Shown in pieces: positions 28,201 through 38,179 of a DNA stretch of 64,000 bases. Position numbers and translations under genes: made by a program. Each line of letters begins with the position of its first letter. Positions within the stretch are counted from its first letter, which is position 1. The notes beneath the pieces are model-generated. The model saw nothing but the letters and a program-made list of their open reading frames with translations. It did no database searches and was not told the origin of the DNA. Origin of the DNA: Osmia lignaria lignaria (taxonomy: Eukaryota; Arthropoda; Insecta; Hymenoptera; Megachilidae); assembly GCF_051020975.1 (NCBI RefSeq), contig NC_135033.1, positions 10,257,501-10,321,500 of the forward strand, in the 5' to 3' direction.

Positions 28201-31200
28201 TCGATTACCTAATCGACTCGTGTCTGTAGGAACACGTGAAATAAAAAATTTCAAAACAATTTGCGATCAAACTATTTGATCCGAAGAACTATTATAATAA
28301 AAATCGTATAGAAAAATATATAGATACTTGAAAAAATGATCCGAGCAATAGAATATTTCACGGTACAAGGATTGTTTAGTACACTAGTGTTACTTTTGAC
28401 TTCCTGCCTCATTACCGTCAATGTAGAATCAGTCACCCTAAACAGGTCATGCACATTTATACCGCGGCCGTTTGTCGGACGCTCTGAATGCATTTTTTAA
28501 GCATCGAATTTGTTCTAAATGCACTTCCGAAATCTCAATCAACATGGATCACTAATAGCCTTCCAGACTCGAATCCGTCAATGAAAAGTCATCGCAATTG
28601 TTCTTTGACCCCGTTAATTAACAATGATCAGAGAAATCACGCCAATTTTCCCATAACAGCGATTCCCGCTAATTAATCGCAACCTATAAGGCGACCGTTC
28701 TATTTTCATCGACCCGTTCTTCCTAGAAGAGAAAAATAATCAACTCTTGATTCACCGATGCAGCTGACGCATCGAAAAGGCAGGGATATTTTTCGTTGAA
28801 ATCAACAAGGAATCATTTGATCTATGGATCCTAACCGTGACTTTGAACCTCGCGAAAAGGCTCGCCGATTCAGTGAACCAGCGGATCAGCCAGCCGTACA
28901 TCCTATGGAATTCCATGTAATACTAGGGCTAAGTTTGACCCATTAGAGAAGTACATTAGAGATTCCCATCGCAGATGACAGAATTACACAAAGGGCCCAC
29001 CACTGAGCTGAAAAATTTTACTACACCAGTCACCGATGATTCTATTTATAATAAAATTTGTTATTGCAACCTTACATGTGCATCGCATACAAATGCATTT
29101 TGGTTACAAATCGCTATAACGAAAGAATTAATAATAGAGACACGAATGATGATCGTCCTTGGTCAGTGAAACCTTGCCTACTGGATCTGTCGTTTGCTGG
29201 AGATAATAGATTTATAAGAAGATGACGAAGCAATCTTGAACGATCATCTGTAATTAAAACTATCATTTTTCCAAATATCAAATCCTACGCTCGATCAACA
29301 ATTCCTTCAATCAGAGTTTAATAATAAATCGTTGCACAATAATTGTTGTACAAAGCGTTATATAAACAGTTAAGAAGGTATTCCTCTTAAAAATGATAAA
29401 TTATGAAAATACCAGGCTGACGATCATCGAAGGACGAGCATCATGAACAACTCTTGACGTTTCTTTTTTAACGTGATAATTTTGGGACAGGTTCGAGATG
29501 GCGCGTGAAGAAATTGTCTTACAAGATCAGCAAGTACCCAAGAAATTTACCGCAGCACAAAGTTGACATCGAATTGAACAAAGCTTTCAAAGTGTGGTCG
29601 GATTACACGGATCTCTTGTTCGTTCAAAAGAAGTTGGGCCAGGTGAGATGGATAATATTTATCTCGATTAAGTGGCGGGGGAGTAAGAAGATTAAAAATA
29701 ATAAAAAAATAAAATATTCCAAATTGAATTTTCCATAGGTCCATATTGAGATTAGATTTGAGAAAGGCGAACATGGTGACGGAGATCCTTTCGACGGACC
29801 TGGTGGCACTTTGGCGCACGCTTATTTCCCCGTTTACGGCGGCGATATCCATTTCGATGACGCCGAACAATGGACCATCGACAGTTTTCGCGGTACCAAT
29901 CTCTTTCAAGTAGCCACCCACGAGATTGGCCATTCCCTTGGTTTGAGTCATAGCGACGTTAAGTCCGCCTTAATGGCACCCTTCTACCGCGGCTACGAAC
30001 CCTATTTCCAGTTGGACGACGACGATATTCAGGGTATTCAGGCAAGTATCATCGCTCGCTTATCTCATCGCTACGCGCTTCTTGGAAAAATTAACGAGAA
30101 ATTCTATCCTTTTTTTACAGGCTCTGTACGGAAGGAAAACGGTGAGTACCAGCGGTGTTCCGACCGGACCAAGATTCGGAACTACCACTGTAGCACCTCC
30201 AAGTGAAGAAGACACGGAACTTTGTACCGATCCAAAGATTGACACGATGTTCAATTCTGCCGAGGGACACATGTATGTGTTCAAAGGTACGAATACTATT
30301 TCTAATTGTTCTCTAACACTCATGGTACCAGAATTTTATAAAAAGAAACTCATTTTTTAATTGTAAATTAATAAATAAATTTCAGGCGATCGTTACTGGA
30401 GATTAACTGCCGATGGTGTAGCAGTCGGTTACCCTAAACTGATTTCACACTCGTGGAAAGGATTGCCAGGAAACATAGACGCTGCGTTCACTTACAAGAA
30501 CGGGAAGACTTACTTCTTCAAGGTAAAAAGAAGAACTTATAAATGTCACCTAATTTCCTATGCTGAACTTACCGTTCAAATATAAACGATTATGTTGATA
30601 CAGGGCTCAAAATATTGGAGATACGTGGGGAAGAGAATGGACGGTGACTACCCGAAGGAAATCAGTGAAGGTTTCACAGGAATTCCTGATAATATCGATA
30701 CAGCGATCGTTTGGACCGGAAACGGGAAGATCTATTTCTACAAGGGTAGCAAATTCTGGAGGTTCGATCCCAAGCAGAAACCACCAGTGAAGGACACATA
30801 TCCTAAACTGATCTCGAATTGGGAAGGCGTTCCGGACAATCTCGACGCCTCTATTGTCTATCGTGGTCACACTTATTTCTTCAAAGGAGACGCTTATTAC
30901 AGATTCAACGATAGGACATTCTCTGTGAGTACCTTTCTTACATTTAAATTGTGAGTATCTTTGAAATTCGATGGTTAATACAAATATATAAATTCAATGT
31001 TTTTAAGATAAAAGCCACTTACTTTTAGTTGATCGACGATGATTAATGTTTAGGTGGACGTTGCTGACCCAGCGTTCCCGAGGGCAACGGCCTACTGGTG
31101 GTTCGGTTGTAGATCAGCGAACAAAGGAACATTAGGTAATGTCCAAGGGCTGCGTGAGAATCCTGACGATTCATTTCTGCATGCCGGCATCCTGGAGTCC

Positions 31201-31314
31201 GTCGACGGCGACTTTAGCGATGACGGTGATAGAGACGGTGACGTCGGGGACATCATTTTAGACGCAGGTACGAAAGCTTCATTCGAGCCAGACCAGATTC
31301 TTACCTTGCCCTAG
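13773..31314 (+). CDS. Mmp1: Matrix metalloproteinase 1 (nine exons)
   Basis: Zinc endopeptidase of the extracellular matrix. Coding exons: 13773-13889, 24579-24702, 27875-27979, 29491-29642, 29739-30041, 30121-30286, 30386-30522, 30604-30924, 31054-31314; 1686 nt, 561 aa, phases consistent throughout. A signal peptide covers about residues 1-25. The prodomain ends with the cysteine switch PRCGVKD (94-100) and a furin-like RSKR (108-111). The catalytic domain carries HEIGHSLGLSH (227-237) with the Met-turn ALMAPF after it. A short hinge leads to a four-bladed hemopexin domain bounded by Cys302 and Cys494 (WWFGC). The text around RSKR and the zinc site matches fly Mmp1 closely. Intron 5 (30042-30120) begins with GC rather than GT. 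Possible donors at 31136 and 31268 could lead to other 3' ends, so the acidic C-terminal tail may be one of several. Confidence 0.95.
14004..14121. repeat. 59-bp imperfect tandem duplication
   Basis: The unit starting GAAATTTTCATCTTAGAAG at 14004 is repeated with changes from 14063, exactly 59 bp later. Both units are AT-rich and noncoding, within Mmp1 intron 1. Confidence 0.55.
15229..15236. promoter_or_regulatory. CRE octamer TGACGTCA
   Basis: A perfect palindromic cAMP response element in Mmp1 intron 1. A second copy is at 18159-18166. Binding by CREB-type factors is expected from the motif; function here is not shown. Confidence 0.4.
15373..15401 (+). repeat. Short dispersed motif, copy 1
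   Basis: It contains GGACGACGGACCATGG followed by RGAGAG. Near-identical copies occur at 22581-22607 on the same strand and at 25848-25871 on the opposite strand. All three are inside Mmp1 introns 1 and 2. Confidence 0.7.
16803..16950 (+). repeat. Dispersed repeat family, copy A
   Basis: This matches copy B at 20085-20275 over most of its length. Shared blocks include TTCCCATC, GGGGAGAATGACG, GGACCACCA-type text and an AT-rich tail with ATTAATATTTCTCAG. Copy A lacks about 45 bp present in copy B. There is no coding capacity and no terminal inverted repeat that I can see. A SINE-like or non-autonomous element is possible. Confidence 0.65.
18159..18166. promoter_or_regulatory. CRE octamer TGACGTCA
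   Basis: A perfect CRE overlapping a second ACGTCAGCTGACGT palindrome, in a CpG-richer patch of Mmp1 intron 1. Confidence 0.4.
19174..19208 (+). promoter_or_regulatory. Nuclear-receptor half-site array (DR4 spacing)
   Basis: Reading left to right: TGACCC (inverted half-site, 19174-19179), GGGTCG (19183-19188), AGGTCA (19193-19198) and GGGTCA (19203-19208). The last three are in the same direction with exactly 4-bp spacers. DR4 is a spacing that EcR/USP-type receptors are known to accept. The array lies in Mmp1 intron 1, which suggests hormonal control of this gene; that link is inference. Confidence 0.45.
20085..20275 (+). repeat. Dispersed repeat family, copy B
   Basis: The second and longer copy of the family at 16803-16950, in the same orientation 3.3 kb away. 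It contains an extra GC-rich stretch (about 20178-20215) with a GCGCGCGC core between the conserved head and the AT-rich tail. Confidence 0.65.
22177..22212. repeat. Poly-A tract of 36
   Basis: A homopolymer run of A. It could be the tail of an old retroposed sequence, but no recognizable body or target-site duplication is visible. Length is likely to vary between individuals and reads. Confidence 0.9.
22581..22607 (+). repeat. Short dispersed motif, copy 2
   Basis: It contains GGACGACGGACCATGGAGAG and is identical to the reverse complement of copy 3 (25848-25871) over more than 20 bp. It lies in Mmp1 intron 1. Confidence 0.75.
23790..26260. promoter_or_regulatory. AP-1 site cluster around Mmp1 exon 2
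   Basis: Four perfect TGASTCA sites: 23790-23796, 24100-24106, 24887-24893 and 26254-26260. They bracket the prodomain exon. Fly Mmp1 is a known JNK/AP-1 target, so an intronic enhancer answering to AP-1 is a reasonable inference. Confidence 0.4.
24703..27874 (+). other. Mmp1 intron 2 (3.2 kb)
   Basis: Noncoding. It contains the third, inverted copy of the short dispersed motif and two of the four clustered AP-1 sites. A CpG-richer patch at 25.3-25.7 kb is open in frames on both strands but has no recognizable protein. Confidence 0.8.
25848..25871 (-). repeat. Short dispersed motif, copy 3 (inverted)
   Basis: Reverse complement of GGACGACGGACCATGGAGAG plus flanking AGCC. It is in Mmp1 intron 2, opposite in orientation to copies 1 and 2. 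Confidence 0.75.
27980..29490 (+). other. Mmp1 intron 3 (1.5 kb)
   Basis: AT-rich noncoding sequence between the cysteine-switch exon and the first catalytic exon. I see no repeat, RNA gene or nested exon in it. Confidence 0.8.
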
Positions 31315-31477
31315 AAATATTCATTGTTATTCGCTTCTTTGTCGATCAGAGTACAAGAATATGTAAGTGTTAATTCCAAAATTATATTTATATTTTCAAG
31401 TAATGAGATTATATTGTAAATATATGTATATATCTGTAGATGTACAAAAGTACTGTGATCACTCAGTAGTGCATAAT

Positions 31478-31545
31478 TGTAATCATAAACTTATTACACT
31501 TCTATATAAGAGGTTTGAAGTGGTAATAAGTGGACTATGATTACA
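31478..31545. ncRNA. Pre-miRNA-like hairpin, candidate
   Basis: A 68-nt stem-loop. Arm TGTAATCATA (31478-31487) pairs with TATGATTACA (31536-31545). After a small internal loop, ACTTATTAC and ACTTC pair with the other arm, giving about 24 bp in total and a 14-nt terminal loop (31503-31516). It starts 163 nt after the Mmp1 stop codon. Size and pairing suit an intronic or UTR microRNA precursor, but a small palindromic repeat would look the same. I recognize no known miRNA seed. Confidence 0.3.
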
Positions 31546-33782
31546 TAAAAGCAAAAAAGGCGAGGATACAGTATCTGGTGTCTCGAAAACCTGGCTATTA
31601 TATACCTAGGGCTTTCAATCATCGAAGAAATTTGTGCAAGCAATAATTCATTTAAATACTATTTTCTAATAATACACAATGTTCAGACAATACTCGATAA
31701 TAATTTTAAAACACGACTAATAGAGGTATTTCATTCTTAATTACAACAATCATTATTAAAGGTTCCAATTATCATGATACATACCAATTACTGCACAATA
31801 CACAATCATTTGAAGGTAAATTGTAAATTAGTTTGCACAGACTTCTTTGGTGAATATGAAAATTAAAAATGTAATAATCATCTTGATTTGGGTGTTTCAT
31901 GGTGGTAATACTAATATTAAAGTTGAATCATTAACGAACATAAAATCATTGAACATCATTGAAAATAAGATTATTTTGCTAATGAATTCATGAAATCACT
32001 TTAACACGTCGTTACTTCATTTACCATTCGTGTTTTGTCGAATTGCATATGAGCAGAAATATTAACAGCCATTTAAAGAAAGTGATTTTTCTAAACAAAA
32101 AATTATTGATTTATTTTCTGTCAATATGCAAAAGTATTATTTTAATTATTTTTATTCAAGTTCTCCTGTATGTAAATAAACATCCCCTCCATAATCCCCT
32201 TAAATTTTGAATAAACTTTCCAATAAGAAAATCATTCAAAAAATTATATTCGTATGCGATCCAAAGCCCGAAGTATTTATTAGCCAGGCTGGAAATGAAG
32301 TTTTGTACATCTTCGAAGAAAGACGAACAAAAAAAAATCATATCTTGTATTTGTCGCGTTACCTACCATTAGTAAAAATGGATACCATTAAAAGTATCGT
32401 CTGTCACCGTCGCCGGACCCGGTTTGCTGAAAACAGTAAATATTACAATGTTAATTCTTTTTTGTTGCTTAATACCAGCATCTTACTTTTCTTTATTTTT
32501 CTTACTCACCTTTCACTCTTCTTTTCTCTGATTATTCTTCTCCTGTAAATCCTCATTCCACTTCGAACGAATTCCAGTTGAACTCATCTATCGCGTCTCT
32601 ACCAAGCACTTCCGGAATCATCGATATTTACATTCGACACAAATTTGCACGCCTTGTTTTCACTAACACTCTTCGTTTGGTGTCTCGGTAACAGCTCGAA
32701 AGAAGCAAACGTTTATAAATACTATTTTTAACTACTTACCAAATAATTGAAAATTGTTTCTCAAACAAAATAGTATTTTACTTAACCGATTAAATCAGAC
32801 CTGTCGACGCGAGCTCTCGGCGCCAAATCACTTCCCCCACTCTCGTCTCGTTGCCATGGTATTCAAGCAACGGCCAATCAGAACGTGGCGAACAAAAATT
32901 TGTTTTCGTCAGTATCCATATTTGACTTTTCATATTGTAAATTTAACTTTTCATATTGTAGAATTTTTATATAAACAATTTTGTTACATTTTCAATGATT
33001 GATACGTTGTAAGACATTAAAATAAATATAAGACTCTTCCGATAACAAGCGAGTTGGATACCCCAGAGAGCTCCACCTGTTGACAGATTTGTGTTAGATC
33101 AAACCACTGTAATGCATATTATACATTTATCAATAATTTTGCACGAATTTTTGCATCAGGATGTATCACAGCACGAATCGAGCAATAAAATGTGTATGTG
33201 TAACACATACACGCGTATAGCACGTAAAGAAATCTATAAACGGTGCATGGTAAAACTATACGGAGGATGGTTGCGTTGTTTGGAACTTGATCTATCGTAG
33301 GACAGTACAATCTCCCTCTTTTCCCGCTTCTTAACCAAAAAGTAAACCGAACCAACCTTCGTCTCCGCGATCCCATTTCTTTTTCCTTTTGTTTTTCGTT
33401 TCTTATTTAAGATTTCTTTTCTTCTTTGTACCCATATACATTACGCACGTACACACTTTCCACGTGCACGTATTTTCGTTTACTTCTCTTACACACGATT
33501 TACTTGCACGAGTATTTTAATTTTACGATTTCGTTACACGAGTAATAATCATTTTGTTACACGGGGCATGTTATATCCTCGGTTCTCTTCTTGCACTCAC
33601 TATATTTTCGGGTAATCCTTGGTACGGTTTATGTAGCAGCTACTATTACTCATAATTTTATTTATTTCTTTAAGTAAGAAATCTTCTAAGACAAGTTATT
33701 ACAGATTTTTGATTACTCAAGATTTTTGTGCACAAGAAGATGTCAATTTTGTTATGTTATTCCTTAAATATTTTTGTTCAAT

Positions 33783-33818
33783 TTTTTTTTCTTTTTTTTT
33801 TTTTTTTTTTTTTTTTTA
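33783..33818. repeat. Poly-T tract
   Basis: About 36 nt of T interrupted by a single C. Simple sequence. Confidence 0.9.
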
Positions 33819-35408
33819 ATGAACATTCTCGGTTTTTGTGTTGAACACCTACGTTATCAATATTGTTTATTCCCGAAAGATAGATCGTTTAATCAATATT
33901 AATTCAAACTGATAATGATCTTAAAAGCCCCTAATGGAAACGAAGTTTCCGAGAAACACAGAAATCTTAAATTTTAAACGAATAACCTTGTCAGTTGTAC
34001 TTACCGACAGAAACGCTACTGTCAAATTTTGACAAAATCGTGACGTGATTAAGACGTTGACGAATTTCGAAACGAACATTCACAGGAATTGCGTATAATA
34101 CGCGTCCACGAAGAGTCGCAGTTCCATTAACCCGGAAAAAACTCGCTTTTCCAGAGGACAACAATCTGCACTCCGAATCGCGCGGGTTCGGGAAAAAGTG
34201 AAGGGACGAGAATGAAAACTTGTTCGTTCGAGGAATCGTTGAGTCGTAAACTCGGGTTAGAAGGCAATAAAATGGGACAAGAAATAATCAAGGGGATTAA
34301 ATAAAAGGGTTCAGGAAGCACAGTTCACGGATATGTCGTACGAGAGACATAACTAAGTTCCAAACAACGACAACGATCTGCGATCGTAACCTACGATTCA
34401 ACTTCTGTTGTTTTACGCGCGAACCTATGTTGGTGCAGTGAACCATCCAATCAGCGACAATTCTTTTAACATTACGTGTGTCCCCTCTTCTACGATTTTA
34501 ATAAAATTCGACAGGCGAAACGGACGAGCAGCTAGTCACGTCGTCCAATCAGAATGCAGACTCCGCGGCGGGAAGCGTTTTCAAACGGTCGATATGGTGG
34601 TATCTTCCGTTCAGTTTATTGACTATGATCATCGCTAAAATCATTGCCGCCACGTAGAAAACGTTTGTGGAGATCGATCATTAAGCGATGGAATCATCGA
34701 TGAAAGGATGTACACCAGTAACATATTTGAACTGACTTCTCAAACGGGAAATGTGTTAAGTATGTTGAACACAGCGAAGGGAAAACAGTGCCAAAATGGC
34801 TAATTCATGCTCACAGATAATGAGCTGTATTTTTTTTTCTTCGATATTAATGAACAAGCTGATTAAAGATTGTTCATTTATTATCTTATTTCTCATAAAA
34901 CAATCATTCCATTCGAAGCAATGTTGCGCGAACAGTTGAAAACTGTTGCTTCATTCGTAGTCTGTAAGCGTTTTACAGTATGTTTTATAAGATGTGTTTC
35001 AGTCGACGATGTTTCCGTTTCGTTATTAGATTCGACGCATCTTACAGGACAATCTGTACATATGTAACATACACGAGAACATGTAAAATATGTTTATACA
35101 TAATATTTTAAGTCGCATGCAACGTTGTGTCATCAAACCCTTTTACACTGCCTATTTATTCTTTATTCGTACATCATGGTTTTCTGTATACATAGTAATT
35201 GTTGAAGGCACTTATCTTGCGTATTCATTGCAGAATGTAAATTTTCTAAGAACTGAAATATGTTGTTACATGACAAATAGGAAATAAAATGAATGGTCAA
35301 TTGGTTTCTTGACTGACCAGTATTATGAGTATTATAGAATTTTTGTGTTTTTTTTCTCATATAAGATATAAATATTTGTCAGAATGTAAGGAAATGCAAA
35401 GTGTTATG

Positions 35409-35430
35409 AAAGTGCATGAGAATGCACTTT
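35409..35430. repeat. 9-bp hairpin with 4-nt loop
   Basis: AAAGTGCAT, the loop GAGA, then ATGCACTTT. The GNRA-type tetraloop is notable if the region is transcribed on the plus strand. No gene is assigned. Confidence 0.7.
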
Positions 35431-35951
35431 AGAATTTTATGTTATTAACGTTAAAACTTGAATGTATAGAAGCATCTATAGTACTCATTGTAATGATTCC
35501 AGTAAACGATATTTATCTTCCTGGTAAATGCCTTAAAATGTTCTGAAAACATTATGAAGTGTAGCTTTCCTGCATAAATTTGTTATTAGTGTTTATTAAC
35601 AATAACTAGACTTATTCTACTTATAAATGTTTAATATGAAATGTTTTTTACCTTTAAACCAAATTTTTCTTCATTCTTTTCATCTTGTGTCATACAAAAT
35701 AATACTGTCATAAACAATGTTGATAATAGTTACGTATTAATTCTTAATGACCATGTTATAAAATGTGAGATTTATTGTAGTACATGAAAAAGAGCAGCTG
35801 CTGTCATTTTGAAAACAGTACATATCCGTTCATGAAATCCTAATCGCATTACCATTTGTTTCATTACATTCGAAAAACTGTTTCCATAACTTTATTATAA
35901 ATAATCAGTTAAGTACTTAAGAATTACCTAGCATTTAAGTATGAAGCATAA

Positions 35952-36094
35952 AAAGCCTTGTACAATTTTTTAATACTTGTTAAATAAATCGTTTTTTGGA
36001 AAAAAAGGTGTAACACATGTAAAAATTTTGTATTTATAACACTTAGATAAAAATTTTTAAGTATATAAATATAACATGTGATGTACAAGGCTTT
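35952..36094. mobile_element. Possible MITE with 13-bp inverted repeats
   Basis: AAAGCCTTGTACA (35952-35964) and its exact reverse complement (36082-36094) enclose 117 bp of AT-rich DNA. There is no clear target-site duplication. It may instead be a hairpin in the rumi 3' UTR, since rumi is transcribed toward this region and ends at 36358. Confidence 0.4.
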
Positions 36095-36357
36095 ATCTTT
36101 TTCTTTATCTGTGTTACATTTTCTATCAGGGCACTAAAATGATTCACATTGAAACTTGCCACATTTTGCTATACTCTGACATTGTACAGTATCAATAAAA
36201 CATCAGTTTATTTTAATTAACATTTATTGTAAAAGTTAAGTAAACATCTGATCACTACCAAATTATTTTTATTGCTTAATACTTTACATTATAAAATATG
36301 AATTTTAATAAAAAAAAAGTGCATAAAATTATTTATATTAAATAAATGTACTAATTA

Positions 36358-37943
36358 TTAAGATCGTTTCTTTTTTTCAATTTTAATTAAAGTTTTATCT
36401 AAGGTAACTTTATACGTTAAAAGTTTAGAATACCTTTCAAGAAGCTTTTTCCAGAACTGTATGATATCAGTCATCTTCAAATTATTCCATATAAAATCCC
36501 GTCCATAGTCGGCAATCTTTTTTGACAATTCGTCATTATCGACTGCAAATTGTATCAACTTTCTGTACACATCAAAAGTTATGAAAATTACTATGCTCTA
36601 TAAAATATATTAAGTAACAGTAAAAAAATGGAGAAAGATCTTACTCTAATTCTGTTTGATCAGCATCTTTAGGAACAGGTATGTAATGAATCCAAGGTAT
36701 CATTGCTTCATAATAAAATTCAGTCCATTCGTCCCCAACATGAAATACTAGAGATCTACACAAAAATAAATGTTTGTGCCTGAATGATGCTGCAACACCT
36801 CGGTAATTGAATAAGTATTTATATTTACAGTGAGCTTCCAAAGAAACTTCTGAAGCTGGAGGTACATGCAATGTGTCCTGTAATAAAACATAACATTATT
36901 CTTCCTGTATATACCCATATACGCTTTTGAAGCGAGAAACCAGCGTAAATATAAATATTAAAGCTTTGTTACTTCATCAGACTTCCATGCTTGATTTTTT
37001 GTATACTGAGCATCTATTAAATCAGGTTTTTTGCGGCTTAATAGCACCAAATTATCACGCTCTGAACTCGTTCTAGAACCTCTGAAAAATGCTTTATTCT
37101 CTTTCTTTTCCCATGGTATACTTTTACTAGCTTTGTCTAAAGATACACGGTGTTCATCCCATCTTCCAAGGCCACGGGGATATAAAGAAATTGCAGGACC
37201 ACCTTCCCAAAATGACCATGCTGGATATGTAATGTCATAATATTGTGGTGTCTATAATATTTTACAATACTCAAAAATCTTTCATGAATAAAATATAGAA
37301 TTTTACAAATTTAAATTGTTTACCTTACTGAATGAAAACACAGGTAGTGGGCCACCAAAATATTTGTTTGATTGAGGATAATCTCTCACATTTATGACTA
37401 AATCCATATCTGGTAATTTAGGAGCTAATTTTAAAAGAAAGTGCTCTACTCCACCACATCTTGATGGAAACATACAATCTTTCTGCCTATATACCTTTCC
37501 CTCTACTATTTGATAAAATGTTCCTCTAAAAATTATATCACATTTCAATTAACAGAATTTATCATACTTAACATTAATACACATACCTAGCTTTTGCAGC
37601 ATCTATTAAATCTTTGTTTATACCTTTTTCTTTGAAAGGTTTCAAATCATGTATAATAACATGTTTAAAACATGCATTGTTAGTATTATTGCAAGGTTGA
37701 TAATTTTCATTTGTTTCTTCAATTATGTGATGGTATTTATCGTATTGTGCATCTGAACCTGAAAAAAGAGCAGTATTAGAAAAATCATAATTTTTGAACA
37801 TTATGTTTATAAGTACCTTTTTTATAATTATTAGTTTCTTTTTTAGTAGTGCAACCTTCAACATTATCGATAGGACAATATTGTTCCTCACAATAAGCGA
37901 TACACAAAAAAATTATAAATGATATATAATTTATTAATGACAT
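36358..37943 (-). CDS. rumi: Protein O-glucosyltransferase 1 (rumi)
   Basis: ER-lumen enzyme that adds O-glucose to EGF repeats, notably of Notch. Exons in transcript order: 37817-37943, 37587-37758, 37324-37525, 36973-37251, 36645-36877, 36358-36562; 1218 nt, 405 aa, all phases agree. A signal peptide spans about residues 1-19 (hydrophobic FIIFLCIAYC). Diagnostic blocks are DCMFPSRCGGVEHF, NVRDYP, YPAWSFWEGGP, FRGSRTS, KNQAWKSDE, YKYLFNYRGVAASFR and FHVGDEWTEFYY, all typical of the CAP10/POGLUT1 family. Length is near the fly and human proteins. Oddity: it ends in KKKRS, not the KDEL-type ER retrieval signal known from fly and human homologues. RpL30 lies directly upstream on the same strand. 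Confidence 0.95.
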
Positions 37944-38179
37944 ATTTTAATTATAAATAAGAAAACAAATCCTGAGTGTCATAACCACGAGTCCTCGCGC
38001 TTAAAAGTGGTCAGGTGAAACTAGTGACATCTACTTTACAAATTACACAGTACATACTCGTTCATGATACGATACTGATCACGAAATTATTATCGCTCAT
38101 TGTAGTTAAATTAAGGATAGGGTATAAGGATAAATGCACGATTTTTTCTTTAAAACTTTATTAAATAAAAAATATATAT

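Larger units (their letters stand above)
31315..36357. other. Noncoding region between Mmp1 and rumi
   Basis: This holds the Mmp1 3' UTR and beyond, then the 3' flank of rumi. A hairpin at 31478-31545, a long poly-T at 33783-33818, CCAAT boxes near 32868, 34444 and 34546, a short hairpin at 35409-35430 and an inverted-repeat pair at 35952-36094 are the only structures seen. No coding exon is supported, apart from a speculative alternative Mmp1 tail near 32479. Confidence 0.6.

Noticed and set aside
30141..30148. Strong GTGAGT donor inside Mmp1 exon 6
   Set aside because: Its use would remove the hinge and the start of the hemopexin domain and shift the frame into the next exon, so the exon is kept through to 30286.
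32853..32875. RFX X-box-like GTTGCCATGG sequence
   Set aside because: The right half-site is degenerate (no GGYAAC), so a ciliary X-box is not supported.
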